Shown piece by piece: positions 48,412 through 58,852 of a stretch of DNA of 64,000 nucleotides (position 1 is its first letter; the number at the start of each line of letters is the position of its first letter). Both the position numbers and the translations under genes were made by a program. This DNA is from Talpa occidentalis (lineage: Eukaryota > Chordata > Mammalia > Eulipotyphla > Talpidae): the NCBI RefSeq assembly GCF_014898055.3, contig NW_023602073.1, positions 80,084,678 to 80,148,677 of the forward strand, written 5' to 3'. The notes under the pieces were generated by a model. That model was not told where the DNA came from. It saw nothing but the letters and a program-made list of their open reading frames with translations, and did no database searches.

Positions 48412-50862
48412 CTAGATTCCTGTTATGAGTGAGACCATCCGGTATTTTTCTTTTTCTTTTTGGCTTATTTCGCTGAGCATGATCCCTTCCAGCGCCATCC
48501 ATGTTGCAGCAAATTGCATGTGTTTATCTTTTTTGAATGCTGAGTAATATTCCATGGTATATATGTACCACATCTTCTTGATCCAGTCATCTATTTTTGG
48601 GCATTTGGGTTGTTTCCAAAGCTTAGCTATTGTAAACAGTGCTGCTATAAACATAGGGGTGCAGGTGCTCTTTGGAATTGATGTTTCTGTGTCTTTTGGG
48701 TAAATACCTAGGAGTGGAATTGCTGGATCATATGGAAGTTCTATGTTTAGTAGGTCCAGAAATCTCCACACAGCTTTCCATAGTGGTTGGGCCAGTTTGC
48801 ACTCGCACCAACAGTGCAGAAGAGTTCCTTTTTCTCCACACCCTCGCCAACATTTGTTGTTGCTAGTTTTTTTAATATGTGCCATTCTCACTGGTGTAAG
48901 ATGGTGTCTCATGGTAGTTTTGATTTGCATTTCCCTGATGACAAGTGATGTTGAACATTTTTTCATATGCCTGTTGGCCATTTGCATTACCTCTTCAGAG
49001 AAGTTTCTTTTTAGCTCTTCTGCCCATTTTTTGACTGGATTATTTTCTTTGTTGTTGTTGAGTCTCATCAGCTCTTTGCAGATTTTTGTGATCAGTCCTT
49101 TATCATTAGTGTTGGGTGCAAAAATGTTCTCCCAGTTGGTGGGGTTTCTCTTTGTTTTTGTTATTGTCTCTTTTGCTGTGCAGAAGCTCTTTAATTTGAT
49201 GTAGTCCCAGCTGTTGATCTTTGCCTTCACTATCACTGCTTTGGGTGATGTGTCTGTAAAGATGTCTTTGATGTGCAAATCACTTAGTGTTTCGCCTATA
49301 TTTCCTTCTATATATTTTATGGTTTCAGGTCTTATGTCTAGTTCTTTAATCCATTTTGAGTTGATTTTTGTGTATGGTGTGAGGTAGTGGTCAAGCTTCA
49401 TTCTTTTGCATGTAGCGACCCAGTTTTCCCAGCACCATTTATTGAACAAACTTTCTTTGCTCCAATGCATATTCTTTGCTCCTTTGTCAAAGATTAGTTG
49501 ACCATAAATCTGTGGGTTTATTTCTGGATTTTCTATTCGATTCCATTGGTCTGTATGTCTGTTCTTGTTCCAATACCATGCAGTTTTGATGATTATGGCT
49601 TTGTAGTATAGTTTGAAGTCTGGGAGTGTGATGCCTCCATTCCCTTCTTTTTTTTTCAGGAGAGCTTTGGCTATTCGGAGTTTTTTGTGATTCCATATGA
49701 ATTTCATCAATAATTGTTCTATTTCTTTGAAGAATGACATTGAAATTTTGATTGGAATAGCATTGAATCTGTATATTGCTTTTGGAAGGATGGCCATTTT
49801 AATAATGTTTATTCTTCCAATCCATGAGCAGGGGATGTCTTTCCATTTCTTTGTGTCTTCTTCTATTTCTTTTAACAGTGTTTTATAGTTTTCTTTGTAT
49901 AGGTCCTTTACCTCTTTTGTTAGATTTATTCCCAAATATTTGATTTTTTTTGTTTCAATAACAAAAGGGATGTTTTTTTTTATTTCTTCTTCTTCAGATT
50001 GATTGTTTGTGTATAGGAAGGCTACTGACTTTTGCGTGTTGATTTTGTATCCTGCCACTTTACTGAACTGACTGATGAGTTGAATTAGTTTTTCTGTGGA
50101 GTTTTTGGGGTTCTCTATGTATAATATCATATCATCTGCAAATAGTGATAGTTTGACTTCTTCTTTTCCTATTTGGATTCCTTGGATGTTTTTCTCTTGT
50201 CTTATTGCTCTGGCTAGGACTTCCAGTATTATATTGAAAAGCAGTGGTGAGAGTGGGCATCCTTGTCTTGTTCCATATCTTAATGGAATTGCTTTCAGCT
50301 TTTCACCATTGAGAATGATACTGGCTGTTGGCTTGTCATAGATGGCCTTTATGATGTTGAGGTATGTTCCTTGTATCCCAAGAATTTCAAGGGCTTTTAT
50401 CATGAATGGGTGTTGCACTTTGTCGAAAGCTTTCTCAGCATCTATTGATATTATCATATGGTTTTTATATTTCTTTTTGTTGATGTGCTGGATAACGTTG
50501 ATTGATTTTCGGATGTTAAACCATCCTTGTGTCCCTGGAATGAATCCTACTTGGTCGTGGTGAATTATCTTATGGATACATTGTTGGATTCTGATAGCTA
50601 AAATTTTATTGAGGATTTTTGCATCAGTGTTCATTAGGGAGATTGGCCTGTAGTTTTCCTTTTTTGTGTTGTCCTTGTTCGGTTTTGTTATTAGTGTAAT
50701 GTTGGCTTCATAGAACGTGTTTGGTATTGTCCCTTCCTTCTCAATTTTTTGGAAGAGTTTGTGAAGGATAGGCACTAATTCGTCTCTGAATGTTTGGTAG
50801 AATTCATTTGTAAATCCATCAGGTCCTGGGCTTTTGTTTTTGGGGAGGTTTTTGATTACCAT
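48412..50862 (-). pseudogene. L1 ORF2 fragment: reverse transcriptase and C-terminal domain
   Basis: An 816-codon open frame encodes the larger part of L1 ORF2p, the endonuclease/reverse transcriptase that drives retrotransposition of L1 and SINE RNA. From the start of the open stretch I see SPGPDGF at about 11-17, [14 protein letters not shown] at 138-151, [14 protein letters not shown] at 197-210 and the catalytic FADD at 241-244. Near the end is a cysteine-rich segment ([17 protein letters not shown]), and it ends at MVSLITGI. The true ORF2 start lies far upstream and is missing. Stops at 50905-50907 and 50998-51000 cut it off from the linker and endonuclease. The reading-frame track starts at an internal ATG, so this is a relic rather than a host gene. 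Confidence 0.95.
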
Positions 50863-50997
50863 TTCAATTTCGCTAATTGTAATTGGTCTGTTTAGGTGTT
50901 CTATTTATTCTTTATCTAGCTTTGGGTGATTGTAGAGTTGTAGGAATTTGTCCATCTCCTCTAGATTGTTGAACTTGTTTCCATATAACTGTTCATA

Positions 50998-51387
50998 TTA
51001 GTTATTAATTATTCTTTTGATTTCTGCTGTGTCCATTGTGATTTCTCCTCTTTCATTTATTATCCTGTTTATTTGTGCTTTCTCCATTTTTTCCCTTGTG
51101 AGCCTGGCTAGGGGTTTGTCTATTTTATTGATTTTTTTGAAGAACCAGCTCTTGGTTTCATTGATCTTTTGGATTGTTTTTTTAGTTTCAATTTCATTTA
51201 TTTCTGCTTTGGTTTTTGTTATTTCTTTTCTTCTACTGGTTTTGGGTTTTTTTTGTTGTTCTTTTTCTAGATCTTTGAGCTTCGTGATTAGGTTGTTTCT
51301 TTGAGTTCTTTCTTGTTTCTTGATGTGAGCTTCTATTGCTATATATTTTCCTCTTATTACTTTTATGCAGCTTTTGCTGCATCCCAT
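50998..51387 (-). pseudogene. L1 ORF2 linker fragment
   Basis: A lysine/glutamate-rich stretch of about 129 codons between endonuclease and RT (KLKDLEKEQQKK, EINEIETKKTIQKINETKSW, FFKKINKIDKPLARL). It ends at a TAA (50998-51000), after which the L1 frame continues (YEQLYGNKFN). At its start a short insertion puts the L1 codons for VWDAAKA out of frame, so the apparent N-terminus MGCSKSC is an artefact. Confidence 0.9.
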
Positions 51388-51500
51388 ACATTTAGGATAT
51401 TGGTGTCCTCCTTGTCGTTCAATTAAAAAAAATTTTTAATTTCTTCTTTGATATCCTCATTAGTCCAGTGGTCTTCCAGTAGTGTGGTTTTTAATCTCCA

Positions 51501-51901
51501 TTAGGTAGGAAAGTTCCTTGCCTTCTTTTTATGGTTTATTTCTAGTTTGATGCCTTCATGGTCAGAAAAGATGGTTGATATGATTTCAATCTTGGTGTAT
51601 CTGTTGATGTTTGTCTTGTGCCCCAGTATGTGATCGATCCTGGAGAATGATCCGTGTGCGCTTGAGAAAAATGTGTACTCCGTTTTTTTGGGGTTTAGTG
51701 TTCTATAGATGTCTGTTAGGCCCAATTGCTCTAGGTCCTTATTTAGAGCTTTGGTTTCTTTACTTATTTTTTGTCTTGTTGATCTATCCATTGTTGATAG
51801 TGGTGTGTTGAAGTCTCCCACTACATATGTGTTTTCTCTGATGTCTGTTTTCAGAGAGGACAACAGTTGTCTGATATATTTTGGTGCTCCTTCGTTTGGC
51901 C
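51501..51901 (-). pseudogene. L1 ORF2 endonuclease C-terminal fragment
   Basis: An apurinic-endonuclease-like domain fragment. It begins within the PNEGAPKYI segment at the truncation point, contains the conserved VVGDFNTPL motif and the catalytic SDHEGIKLE near the end, and stops at NFPT with a TAA where L1 normally continues into WRL. About the first 120 residues of the endonuclease are missing through 5' truncation. Codons further upstream in the open frame belong to the flank. Confidence 0.93.
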
Positions 51902-52078
51902 ATGCATGTGAATTTAAATCCAAATACATGTTGTACACGTTATAAAAATGAGTACTGTTTCTCTTGACACATATTTCCTGTCACTGTCAGTCACAGGAGT
52001 CTTTGCTTTTTTGTTCTGTTTTACAGAATAAATATGAAGTTTATTCCTAATGTATGACCCTTACCCATGTGGATTTTT

Positions 52079-52335
52079 TTAAAATTTATTTATTTATACA
52101 TACAAGAACTGGGGTACAGGCCAGAGGTGGGGGGGTGAGCAGATTCACCAGAGACAGGGTGGAGAACAGAACAGGCAGATTGACTGAAATACTGCTGAGG
52201 GGAGCAGTGGGTGAATCAGGAGAGGTCTGCTGTGCCATGTGGGTAGCTCCCTGGCCAGGGATCGAACTCATGCCTCAGTGGCTGTGGATTGCATCATAGG
52301 TTGCATCTTAACCCCTTGCACCACCAGGGAGGTCC
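52079..52335 (-). repeat. tRNA-derived SINE, intermediate subfamily
   Basis: The antisense head ends CCACCAGGGAGGTCC; tail TTTTTAAAATTTATTTATTT. Repeats ACCCATGTGGATTTTT (52063) and ACCCTTGTGGATATTTTT (52337) flank it. B box intact (GGATCGAACTC). Confidence 0.94.
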
Positions 52336-52389
52336 ACCCTTGTGGATATTTTTGTTGGGTCTTCTCTGCTTCTTACTTTGTTCAACCAG

Positions 52390-52530
52390 TATTGTCCTGC
52401 CATGCAGGTTTCAGTTCACATGTGACCTCCACTGGGATAGCTTCTTTGACCAAACTTCCAAATGATAGCCATAATCTCGCCTTAGCAAAGTCTAACGAGT
52501 TTAATTCCTTCATGCTTTTTTTTTTACTTT
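52390..52530 (+). repeat. Ancient L2-like fragment
   Basis: TTTCAGTTCACATGTGACCT and GGGATAGCTTCTTTGACCAA resemble an old mammalian LINE 3' segment of the kind reading CAGCTCAAATGTCACCTCC and GAGGCCTTCCCTGACC. Strongly diverged. Confidence 0.4.
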
Positions 52531-53609
52531 TTTAATAATAATGAGACTTATATTTTCATATTTTTAATTTTTTACTTTTTTAATGTGCTCTCTTCCCTAA
52601 ATAGAATAATTACTATAAGTAAACAGAGAATATTACTGTTCTGTCTACCTTGTCCAATATAAAATTCAATAAACTTTTTGAAAGAATGGTTAAATGAAAT
52701 TGTTAAATGAAAAAATGAATGTAAATTACAAGTAAAATATCTTATTATTTAGAACATTATAAATGTTTAATCCTTTATTTACAAGTTACATAGATCACTT
52801 TTGGTTAAGGAAACTGTATAAAGCTAGCAGCTGCTACCAGCAAATGCCAGGCGTGGCACCTGTTAATTTTCTAGAGTCCTTTGCGGAATATCTGAATGCA
52901 CTGTTTGGGATCTCGCTGTACACACTTGCTGGAATCAATCATGCAGGTTTTTGTCCTCAGATTGCTTTCCCCTGTATTTCCTTGTAAGCTCTTCATAGTT
53001 CTTAAAGACATTTTTAACCCTTAAGTGTTCTTCAACTAGATAAACCTGAAGGGGGTGCTCTGGCTGGGAGTCATTCACCAGTGCTCTGAGGGTGTGGATT
53101 ACTTGGTCAGTTTTGGTTTCTAGTTTTCAGCACTAATTACTGGCAGACAGACCTGCCCCTCTTCATCTATGTTCATGATAGATCTTTTTTTTAAATGTTA
53201 TCTTCAGTAGTTTGAATGGATTCTCTGCTAGAAAGTTGATTTTGATTCTGAAAGCTCCCTTATCATATGGAAGATTGTCAGGAACAAATAAGCCCTTTTC
53301 AAGTCAACAAATAAGCTTCTTCAACCTAGATGTTATGAAAGTCTTTCATTCCACATTTGTAGATCTATTCAAGATCCTCATCATCCTCCTGCTGGCCACT
53401 CCTTAGAAAGCTTAAAAACATACACATGCTGTCGTAAAAAAAGAGTGTCATCACTATTGATTCCATAGAGAATAAAATGGTAAAGGAACACTGCAAACAA
53501 CTGTATACTCACAGCCTTGGTGATTTAGATAAGTCCATTCAATTAAGGAAATCAAACTGTTAATTAATAGCTTCACCCCCCCAAAATAAAACCCCTTAAA
53601 TATTTGAAT

Positions 53610-55095
53610 TGTAACAAATATCTAAAAATTGATAGCTATTCCACTTGATCACTTCCAGAGAAAGTAGAAGGAAGCCTTTCCTAACTCAATCCACGAGGCA
53701 GGGGGCAGGGTTACCCTTATATCAAATCCAGATAAAGACATCGCCAAAAAAGGGGATGGGGGATCAAAGACCAATATAGCTCTTGAAAATAGATGCAAAA
53801 TTCTTCAAAAACTGATAAATATAAACAACATTTAAAAGTATCTGTTATGACCAAGATTTATTTCAGTTCTTTATCCTTGGACGGCTGGTTCAAATTTGAA
53901 AGTCAATGTAATTCACCACACCAACAGAAAAATAACCCCCAAAAAATCATACTGTCATATCCATTGACAAGATCCGACATACATTCAAAATAAAAATCTT
54001 TAGCAAACTAGGAATAAAGGGATCTTCAGCTATTAAAGATTATTTACAAATATCTTAACACTGACCTTATATCTTTTTACCTAACCAGTAACAAGGCAAG
54101 TAATACTCTCACTAGTACTATTCAACAACATACTAGAAGTCTCATCAAGTTTAAAAGAAAAGAAAGGTCCACAGATAGGGCCGGTAAAATGGAGCTTTAT
54201 TTCTTCACAGATGGTATGATTGTATATCTAGGAAATCTCAAAGAATTGACATAAAATCATCTCCTAAAAGTAAAGTTTTCAGATGCTAGTTAGCTTCCCC
54301 AAAGTGAGTTGCTTTCCTATGTACCAATAATAAATAATTTGAATTAGAAATTGAAATAAAAAAATAACAAAAATACACAAAGATATTTTCAACAGCACAA
54401 ATTAAACAGATATTGGTCTAACAAAATTTATAGAGATCTATATGTACAAAATAATAAACTTTCATAATAAAATCAAATATATAGGGCCTCCTTGGTGGCC
54501 TAGGGGTTAAGTCTCAGCTCTACCACTGTGAAGGCCTGCCTAGAAACATGAGTTTGATCCCCTGCCAGGGAGGCAATCCACATATCTATAGCAGACCTCT
54601 TCTGTTTCACCTGCTGCTCCCTTTAGCAGTGTATTTCAATAGATCTGTCTGTTCTGACCCCCCCCACCTGTCTCTGTTGAGTCCTTTCACCCCTCCCCCA
54701 CTTCGGGTGTACACCCCAGTTCTTCTACACAAAAATAAATAAATAAAATCTTTAATCAAAGTTATAAATGGAGAGATATGACATGTTCATGAACTGGGAG
54801 ATAAAACATTGTCAAGATGTCAGTTCTTCCCAACTTGCTCTAGAGTCAATAAAATTCCAATTCAAATTCCATCAAGCTCACTTGTAAATATCAATTATAG
54901 TGTTTATCTAGAAAGAAAAATGACCAAAAATTATAAATAAAATACAAAAGAACAATACTATAGCAAAAGGACTCACATGATTGATTTTAATGCTTTTTAT
55001 AAAGCCCCAGTAACTAAAATGGTCTGATATTTATGGAGGAATAAACACAGGCCAAAGAAATATTTAATAAATACAGGCCAAAGAAATACTTATTC
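53610..55095 (+). mobile_element. Old L1 ORF2 fragment, interrupted by a SINE
   Basis: Sense-strand landmarks of L1 ORF2 in order, with many frame breaks: a GAAGCCTTTCCTAACTCA segment near the RT start, AAATCCAGATAAAGACATCG, AATAGATGCAAAATTCTTCA (the DAKIL motif), TTTATTTCTTCACAGATGGT (in place of FADDM), TTTCCTATGTACCAATAATA (FLYTNN-like). Past the SINE it continues with CATGTTCATGAACTGGGAGA and CAATTCAAATTCCATCAAGC. It is much older than the SINE inside it. Limits are approximate. Confidence 0.75.
54484..54757 (+). repeat. tRNA-derived SINE inside an old L1
   Basis: GGGCCTCCTTGGTGGCCTAG head, older-subfamily body and AAAAATAAATAAATAAAATC tail. It separates two parts of the same old L1. Flanking AATCAAATATATA / AATCAAAGTTATA is a possible but weak duplication. 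The copy is quite diverged. Confidence 0.9.
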
Positions 55096-55292
55096 ATTAT
55101 TCTTATAATTCTAGTTACTATGTTTCTAGAATTTCATTTTTCTCTGTTTTCATTTTTCAACTTTAGATATCTGTTGGTTGCCTAACATTTATACAAAGAA
55201 CTCAAAAAAAAAAAAAATAAAACTATGAAACCACAATAATTTTGTACTTTAAATAAAGCAACTGTCATTTTGCTTCTTAAATTATAAACAGA

Positions 55293-55701
55293 TGTAAGGT
55301 CAGGAAGACCACAGTGCAGGTTTTCTATAATCCAGCAGACCAGGTAAAGGAGGAGTCAGAATCCTCAGTGGTTTTTCAGGTTTTTATTGGGATTATCAGG
55401 TACAGGCAGGCAGGCAGGGGCGCTGGGGGGCCGGTAGGCTGGCAGTCCTCCCAGCCCCCAGCAGCTCTTCACTCTGGGCTCTCAGGCCTTCTCTTGGCTT
55501 CTGCTTCTCCTGCTTCTCTCTCGGCTTCTGCTGGCGTCCCCGTGACGCCGCCCTTAAAAGCCCAGTCGAATCCCATCTGCCTATACCCACACCCTACTCC
55601 AGGTGCCCACCATCAGGCATGCATTCAGGACTACAGGGTTCCGTCATCTATCCTAATGGCGGGAGGGCAGAAAAGCCTGATACCTTTTACCTTACCCTAC
55701 A
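55293..55701 (-). mobile_element. Solo LTR A of an ERV family (5-bp duplication)
   Basis: The 409-bp element has plus-strand termini TGTAAGG and CCCTACA, flanked by a perfect 5-bp duplication ACAGA (55288-55292 and 55702-55706). In minus orientation it carries a TATA-like CTTTTAAGGG (antisense at 55551-55560), a GC-rich R region and a polyadenylation signal AATAAA (antisense 55383-55388), in the correct order for U3-R-U5. Five-base duplications are commonest in class III (ERVL) elements, but class is not proven. The same family recurs 334 bp away. Confidence 0.85.
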
Positions 55702-55706
55702 ACAGA

Positions 55707-56030
55707 TAACCTCATATTTTTATTTCTCCTTATCCTTTACAAGAGTGAAATTCTTTCTTTCTTTCATTCCAGCCTGCACAATGAATGCACATGTTTTGCA
55801 GGTCATGTTTTGAAATAATCAGTAATCTAGTCATCAGATCAAAGAGGATCAGATGAAACCACTAACTTAAGAACCGCATAATCAAGAAAAGGGAGATGAC
55901 AGGAAAAACAGGTCATTTTTTGTTGTGGAAAAAACTTAACAACCAGAAATGAAATGTCCTCCCTTCTCACCTTTGTTTCCAGAAGATCAACCTTTACAAC
56001 AGCCCGGAATGAGGAAGATTTTCTTGATGT
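55707..56030. other. Unique spacer between two solo LTRs
   Basis: About 320 bp of ordinary AT-rich sequence with no retroviral gene, primer-binding site or polypurine tract that I recognise. Both flanking LTRs have their own target duplications, so this is best read as pre-existing genomic DNA rather than proviral interior. Confidence 0.6.
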
Positions 56031-56035
56031 CCCAG

Positions 56036-56500
56036 TGTAAGGGCAGGACTGGGCACAGTGCAGGTTCTCTGATCCCATGCAGACCGGGTAAAGGAGGAGT
56101 CAGAGTCCTCAGTAGTTTTGCAGGTTTTTTATTTGGGGTTCACCAGGCATATGGCAGGCAGGGGTGCTGGCTGGGGGGCTGGGAGGCTGGCAGGCCTCCC
56201 AGCCCCCAGCAAGTCCTCACTCTATCTGGGCTCTCTAGCGTTCGTTCTGCTGCTTCTCGGCTTCGGCTGCGGCTGCTGCTGGTGCTGGTGCTGGTGCTGG
56301 TGCTGGTGCTGGTGCTGGTGCTGCTGGCGTCCCCCCGTGACGCCGCCCTTAAAAGCACAGTCTTAGCTCAGCTGAATCCCATCTACCTATGCCCACACCC
56401 TATTCCAGGTGCCCACCATCAGGCATGCATTCAGGACAAGGATCCATCATCTATCCTGATGGCGGAAGGGCAGAAAAGCCTGATATTTTCTTTACCCTAC
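56036..56500 (-). mobile_element. Solo LTR B of the same ERV family
   Basis: The 465-bp element has termini TGTAAGG and CCCTACA and a perfect 5-bp duplication CCCAG (56031-56035 and 56501-56505). It has the same TATA-like site (antisense 56346-56355) and AATAAA (antisense 56128-56133) as LTR A, and the same orientation. It is longer mainly through a seven-unit GGTGCT expansion (56281-56322), just downstream of the TATA-like site on the sense strand. Confidence 0.86.
56281..56322. repeat. (GGTGCT)7 hexanucleotide array in LTR B
   Basis: Seven GGTGCT units (CAGCACC-type on the LTR sense strand) within the transcribed R-like part. LTR A has no array at the matching place. The repetitive tryptophan/cysteine frame this produces is an artefact. 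Confidence 0.92.
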
Positions 56501-56505
56501 ACCCA

Positions 56506-58180
56506 GGGAGCAAAACTAAACATCTTCTGTAGCAAATTCCAGCTTTTTCTTGCCTGGTTTGTTACAGAATACAGTCTTTCAATCACAGTAAAGCTCTGCC
56601 AGAATAGCTGTTCTTGGTAATTAGTGAACTAAAAGAGAGAAGAATTTTTAGTAAATATGTCAGAAATTGAAGACCTTAAATAAGCCAAAAAGGAAGTGTG
56701 ATCTGAATCTTAATTACTACTGTTCATAATCTTCACTTTCTCAGAGAAAGATTAGATGTCTTGACATTGTTTTCGTTTAAAAGGGACAAAAACAACCTCC
56801 CAAAATAAACATAAAATAAATAAAAATAACTAATGAAGATTCTAGATCTCTAGCAATTAGCAGAAAAAGAACTTGATACAAATTCAGAACACTTCCATAT
56901 CTGACAGAGTAACCTAAATAAATTAAAAGTATTAAATCTGTAAAAGAAATATTTATTCAAAATGCTTAACATCAGGGAGTTTTTGACAAGCACTACCAAA
57001 GGACTCAAAAAAAGAAAAAGTTTTAACAAAGAGAATTGTTGATTTAGTGTAGGTGACTTAATCCACAGCATCTGGTTCTACTACTTAGTACAGTCTTTTT
57101 AGTTAAACATCAAAAAGCTTTTCTTTTCTCCTGCCTTGATTATTACACCAAATCTTACCCTAGCAAGTTTTTTCACTTTAAATTTTTAACTAAAAGATTT
57201 GGAAAGATCAAGGAAATGCAGTAGGGCCCCTTATCTATTGTATCAATATCCTAACAGTCCCACTATGATTACAGCCACATCAAGAGACAACACTTTCATC
57301 TAGCATTCACAGTAGCCTTTTCTACACCACCGTATCCTACTAAATATTCCAGAGTATTTGTAAGTAAAGCAGTTGAAGTCTATTAAAATGTTTTATTTCC
57401 ACAGATGTATTTAAATGAAATCAGTAGTGTTACATCCATCCAGTAATTTTGATTTGCATTAATCTGTAAGGCACATAATCAGTCATTCCTAATGTCTGCA
57501 GCAGAGAATAAATTCATTTAACATTTCTTCCTTCCAAGATGAACCAGAATTTGTGTCTAAAGATTCCAAAGTAAAAAGGAACTTGACAGATATCTGGCTA
57601 ATATGATCAGCTGAGAAAATGGGTTATCTGGGACATGGCTTTCTCTATTGGTAGCCTCAATCTGTAGGTGCACATTCATAGATAATATATTTTAACTTTA
57701 CATACCTAAAAATTGCATATATAAAATGTTCAAGAACATATTACTTTGGGGAATCAAAAGTCACCACATAGCAAAGGTTTGAAAAATAAAAATAGTCTTT
57801 CATGTACTTGTATGAACATATGGCTGCATTCATGATGAATCTGAATGACTTACCTCATTTTAATTAGTTATAGAGCTTAAATTCAGTTACATAATTTTCA
57901 AGACATAAATTAAAGCAAGGAAATTGATACAGAATGAAAAGCACAGGTGCAGAATTAATACAAACAAGTAAATATCACAGAAAGACCAACATGAAAAATT
58001 TTGAAAAAAATAATAGTACAAAAATATTAATTGTGGGCATTAGTTATTCCCATAATTTAATCCTTATCTATATTTGATTTCTAAGTTCATTTATGTAAGC
58101 TTAAGAACCTAGGAACTCTCATGTATTAGCCAATTTCAATACAGCATCAAATAAAACTACTGCATTAAGAGAATAGAAAT
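56506..58180. other. Unrecognised AT-rich stretch
   Basis: Between LTR B and the SINE-L1 chimera I see no gene and no repeat that I can name. Confidence 0.5.
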
Positions 58181-58239
58181 TAAGCAAAAATTTTATTTAT
58201 TTATTTATTTTTTTTCTTTTTTTTTTTTATTTTTTTTTT

Positions 58240-58578
58240 AAATATTAAATTTTATATTTATATTCCCCCATACAATTGCAAACGCCCCATTCTGACCCCA
58301 ATCCTTCCCCTCCCCCCCCACCCCCCAAAAAGTGTCTCTGGTTCATAGTTTTTTGTTGATTTTGATTTTCACTTTCTTATATTCATTTTCCTGGTCCCTT
58401 ATTTAAGTTTTCTAGATTCCTGCTATGAGTGAGACCATCCGGTATTTTTCTTTTTCTTTTTGGCTTATTTCGCTGAGCATGATCCCTTCCAGTGCCATCC
58501 ATGTTGCTGCAAATTGCATGTGTTTATCTTTTTTGAATGCTGAGTAATATTCCATGGTATATATGTACCACATCTTCT
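58240..58578 (-). mobile_element. L1 3' end part of the chimera
   Basis: About 340 bp nearly identical to 48237-48575 of the big L1: 3' UTR with C-rich antisense of the G-rich tract, and the ORF2 end ([15 protein letters not shown], then [15 protein letters not shown] and MVSLIAGI). Its 5' edge is at CACATCTTCTT, where L1 would continue to GATCCAG. Confidence 0.9.
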
Positions 58579-58579
58579 T

Positions 58580-58852
58580 TAAAGATTTATTTATTTGTTT
58601 TTTGATACAAGCACTGGATACAATCAGAAGCGTGGGAGGGTGAGAGAATTCACCAGAACCAGATAGGGGAGCAGAGCAGGCAGAAGGACCGAAGTACACT
58701 GCTGAGGGGAGCAGCGGGCAGCAGGAGAGGTCTGCATGCCATGCAGGACCCGCCTCCAGTGGCAGGGAGCAGCCGGGGATCGAACCGGCGCTGCAGAGGC
58801 TGCGAGCAGCTTCGCAACCCAGAGCTGAACCGCTGCGCCACCAGGGAGGCCC
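58580..58852 (-). repeat. Young tRNA-derived SINE part of the chimera
   Basis: Near-consensus younger-subfamily SINE with intact antisense B box (GGGGATCGAACCGG) and full head (CACCAGGGAGGCCC end). Its A-rich 3' tail is fused to L1 rather than to genomic flank. Confidence 0.94.

Larger units (their letters stand above)
47910..51916 (-). mobile_element. 5'-truncated L1 with apparent 3' transduction
   Basis: L1 body runs on the minus strand from about 51901 (inside the ORF2 endonuclease) to its 3' UTR end near 48237, followed by its own A-run (T-rich on plus, 48222-48236). No target repeat flanks that body closely. However, ATGCATGTGAATTTA occurs exactly next to the L1 5' edge (51902-51916) and again at 47910-47924, beside a 41-nt A/TAAA-rich tract (plus 47925-47965). 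The simplest reading is one insertion comprising L1, its weak A tail, about 256 bp of transduced downstream DNA (47966-48221) and a second tail. L1 ORF2 is broken, so the copy is not autonomous. Confidence 0.8.
58196..58852 (-). mobile_element. Chimeric SINE-L1 retrotransposed element
   Basis: On the minus strand a complete SINE (58852 back to about 58580) passes directly from its TAAATAAATAAATCTTTAAA tail into the last part of L1 ORF2 and the L1 3' UTR (58578 back to 58240), ending in a long A tail. Neither piece has its own target duplication. The pair does: TAAGCAAAAATTTTA (58181-58195) and TAAGTGAAAATTTTA (58853-58867), 13 of 15 identical. The L1 does not continue beyond the SINE. This fits template switching from L1 RNA to SINE RNA in one insertion event. 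Confidence 0.82.

Noticed and set aside
48743..49204. 153-codon plus-strand frame
   Set aside because: It is antisense to L1 ORF2, a shadow of the real coding strand.
48412..50862. 816-codon frame as a host gene
   Set aside because: The motifs ([18 protein letters not shown] and a zinc-knuckle-like C-terminus) are those of L1 ORF2, and the frame is linked to L1 endonuclease and 3' UTR sequence.
55293..56500. The two LTRs as one short provirus
   Set aside because: Each LTR has its own 5-bp duplication, the outer flanks do not match each other, and no primer-binding site, polypurine tract or retroviral coding sequence was seen between them.
55949..56620. 223-codon and 82-codon frames over LTR B
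   Set aside because: They cross the LTR and the GGTGCT array. The low-complexity leucine/valine and tryptophan/cysteine runs come from the repeat.
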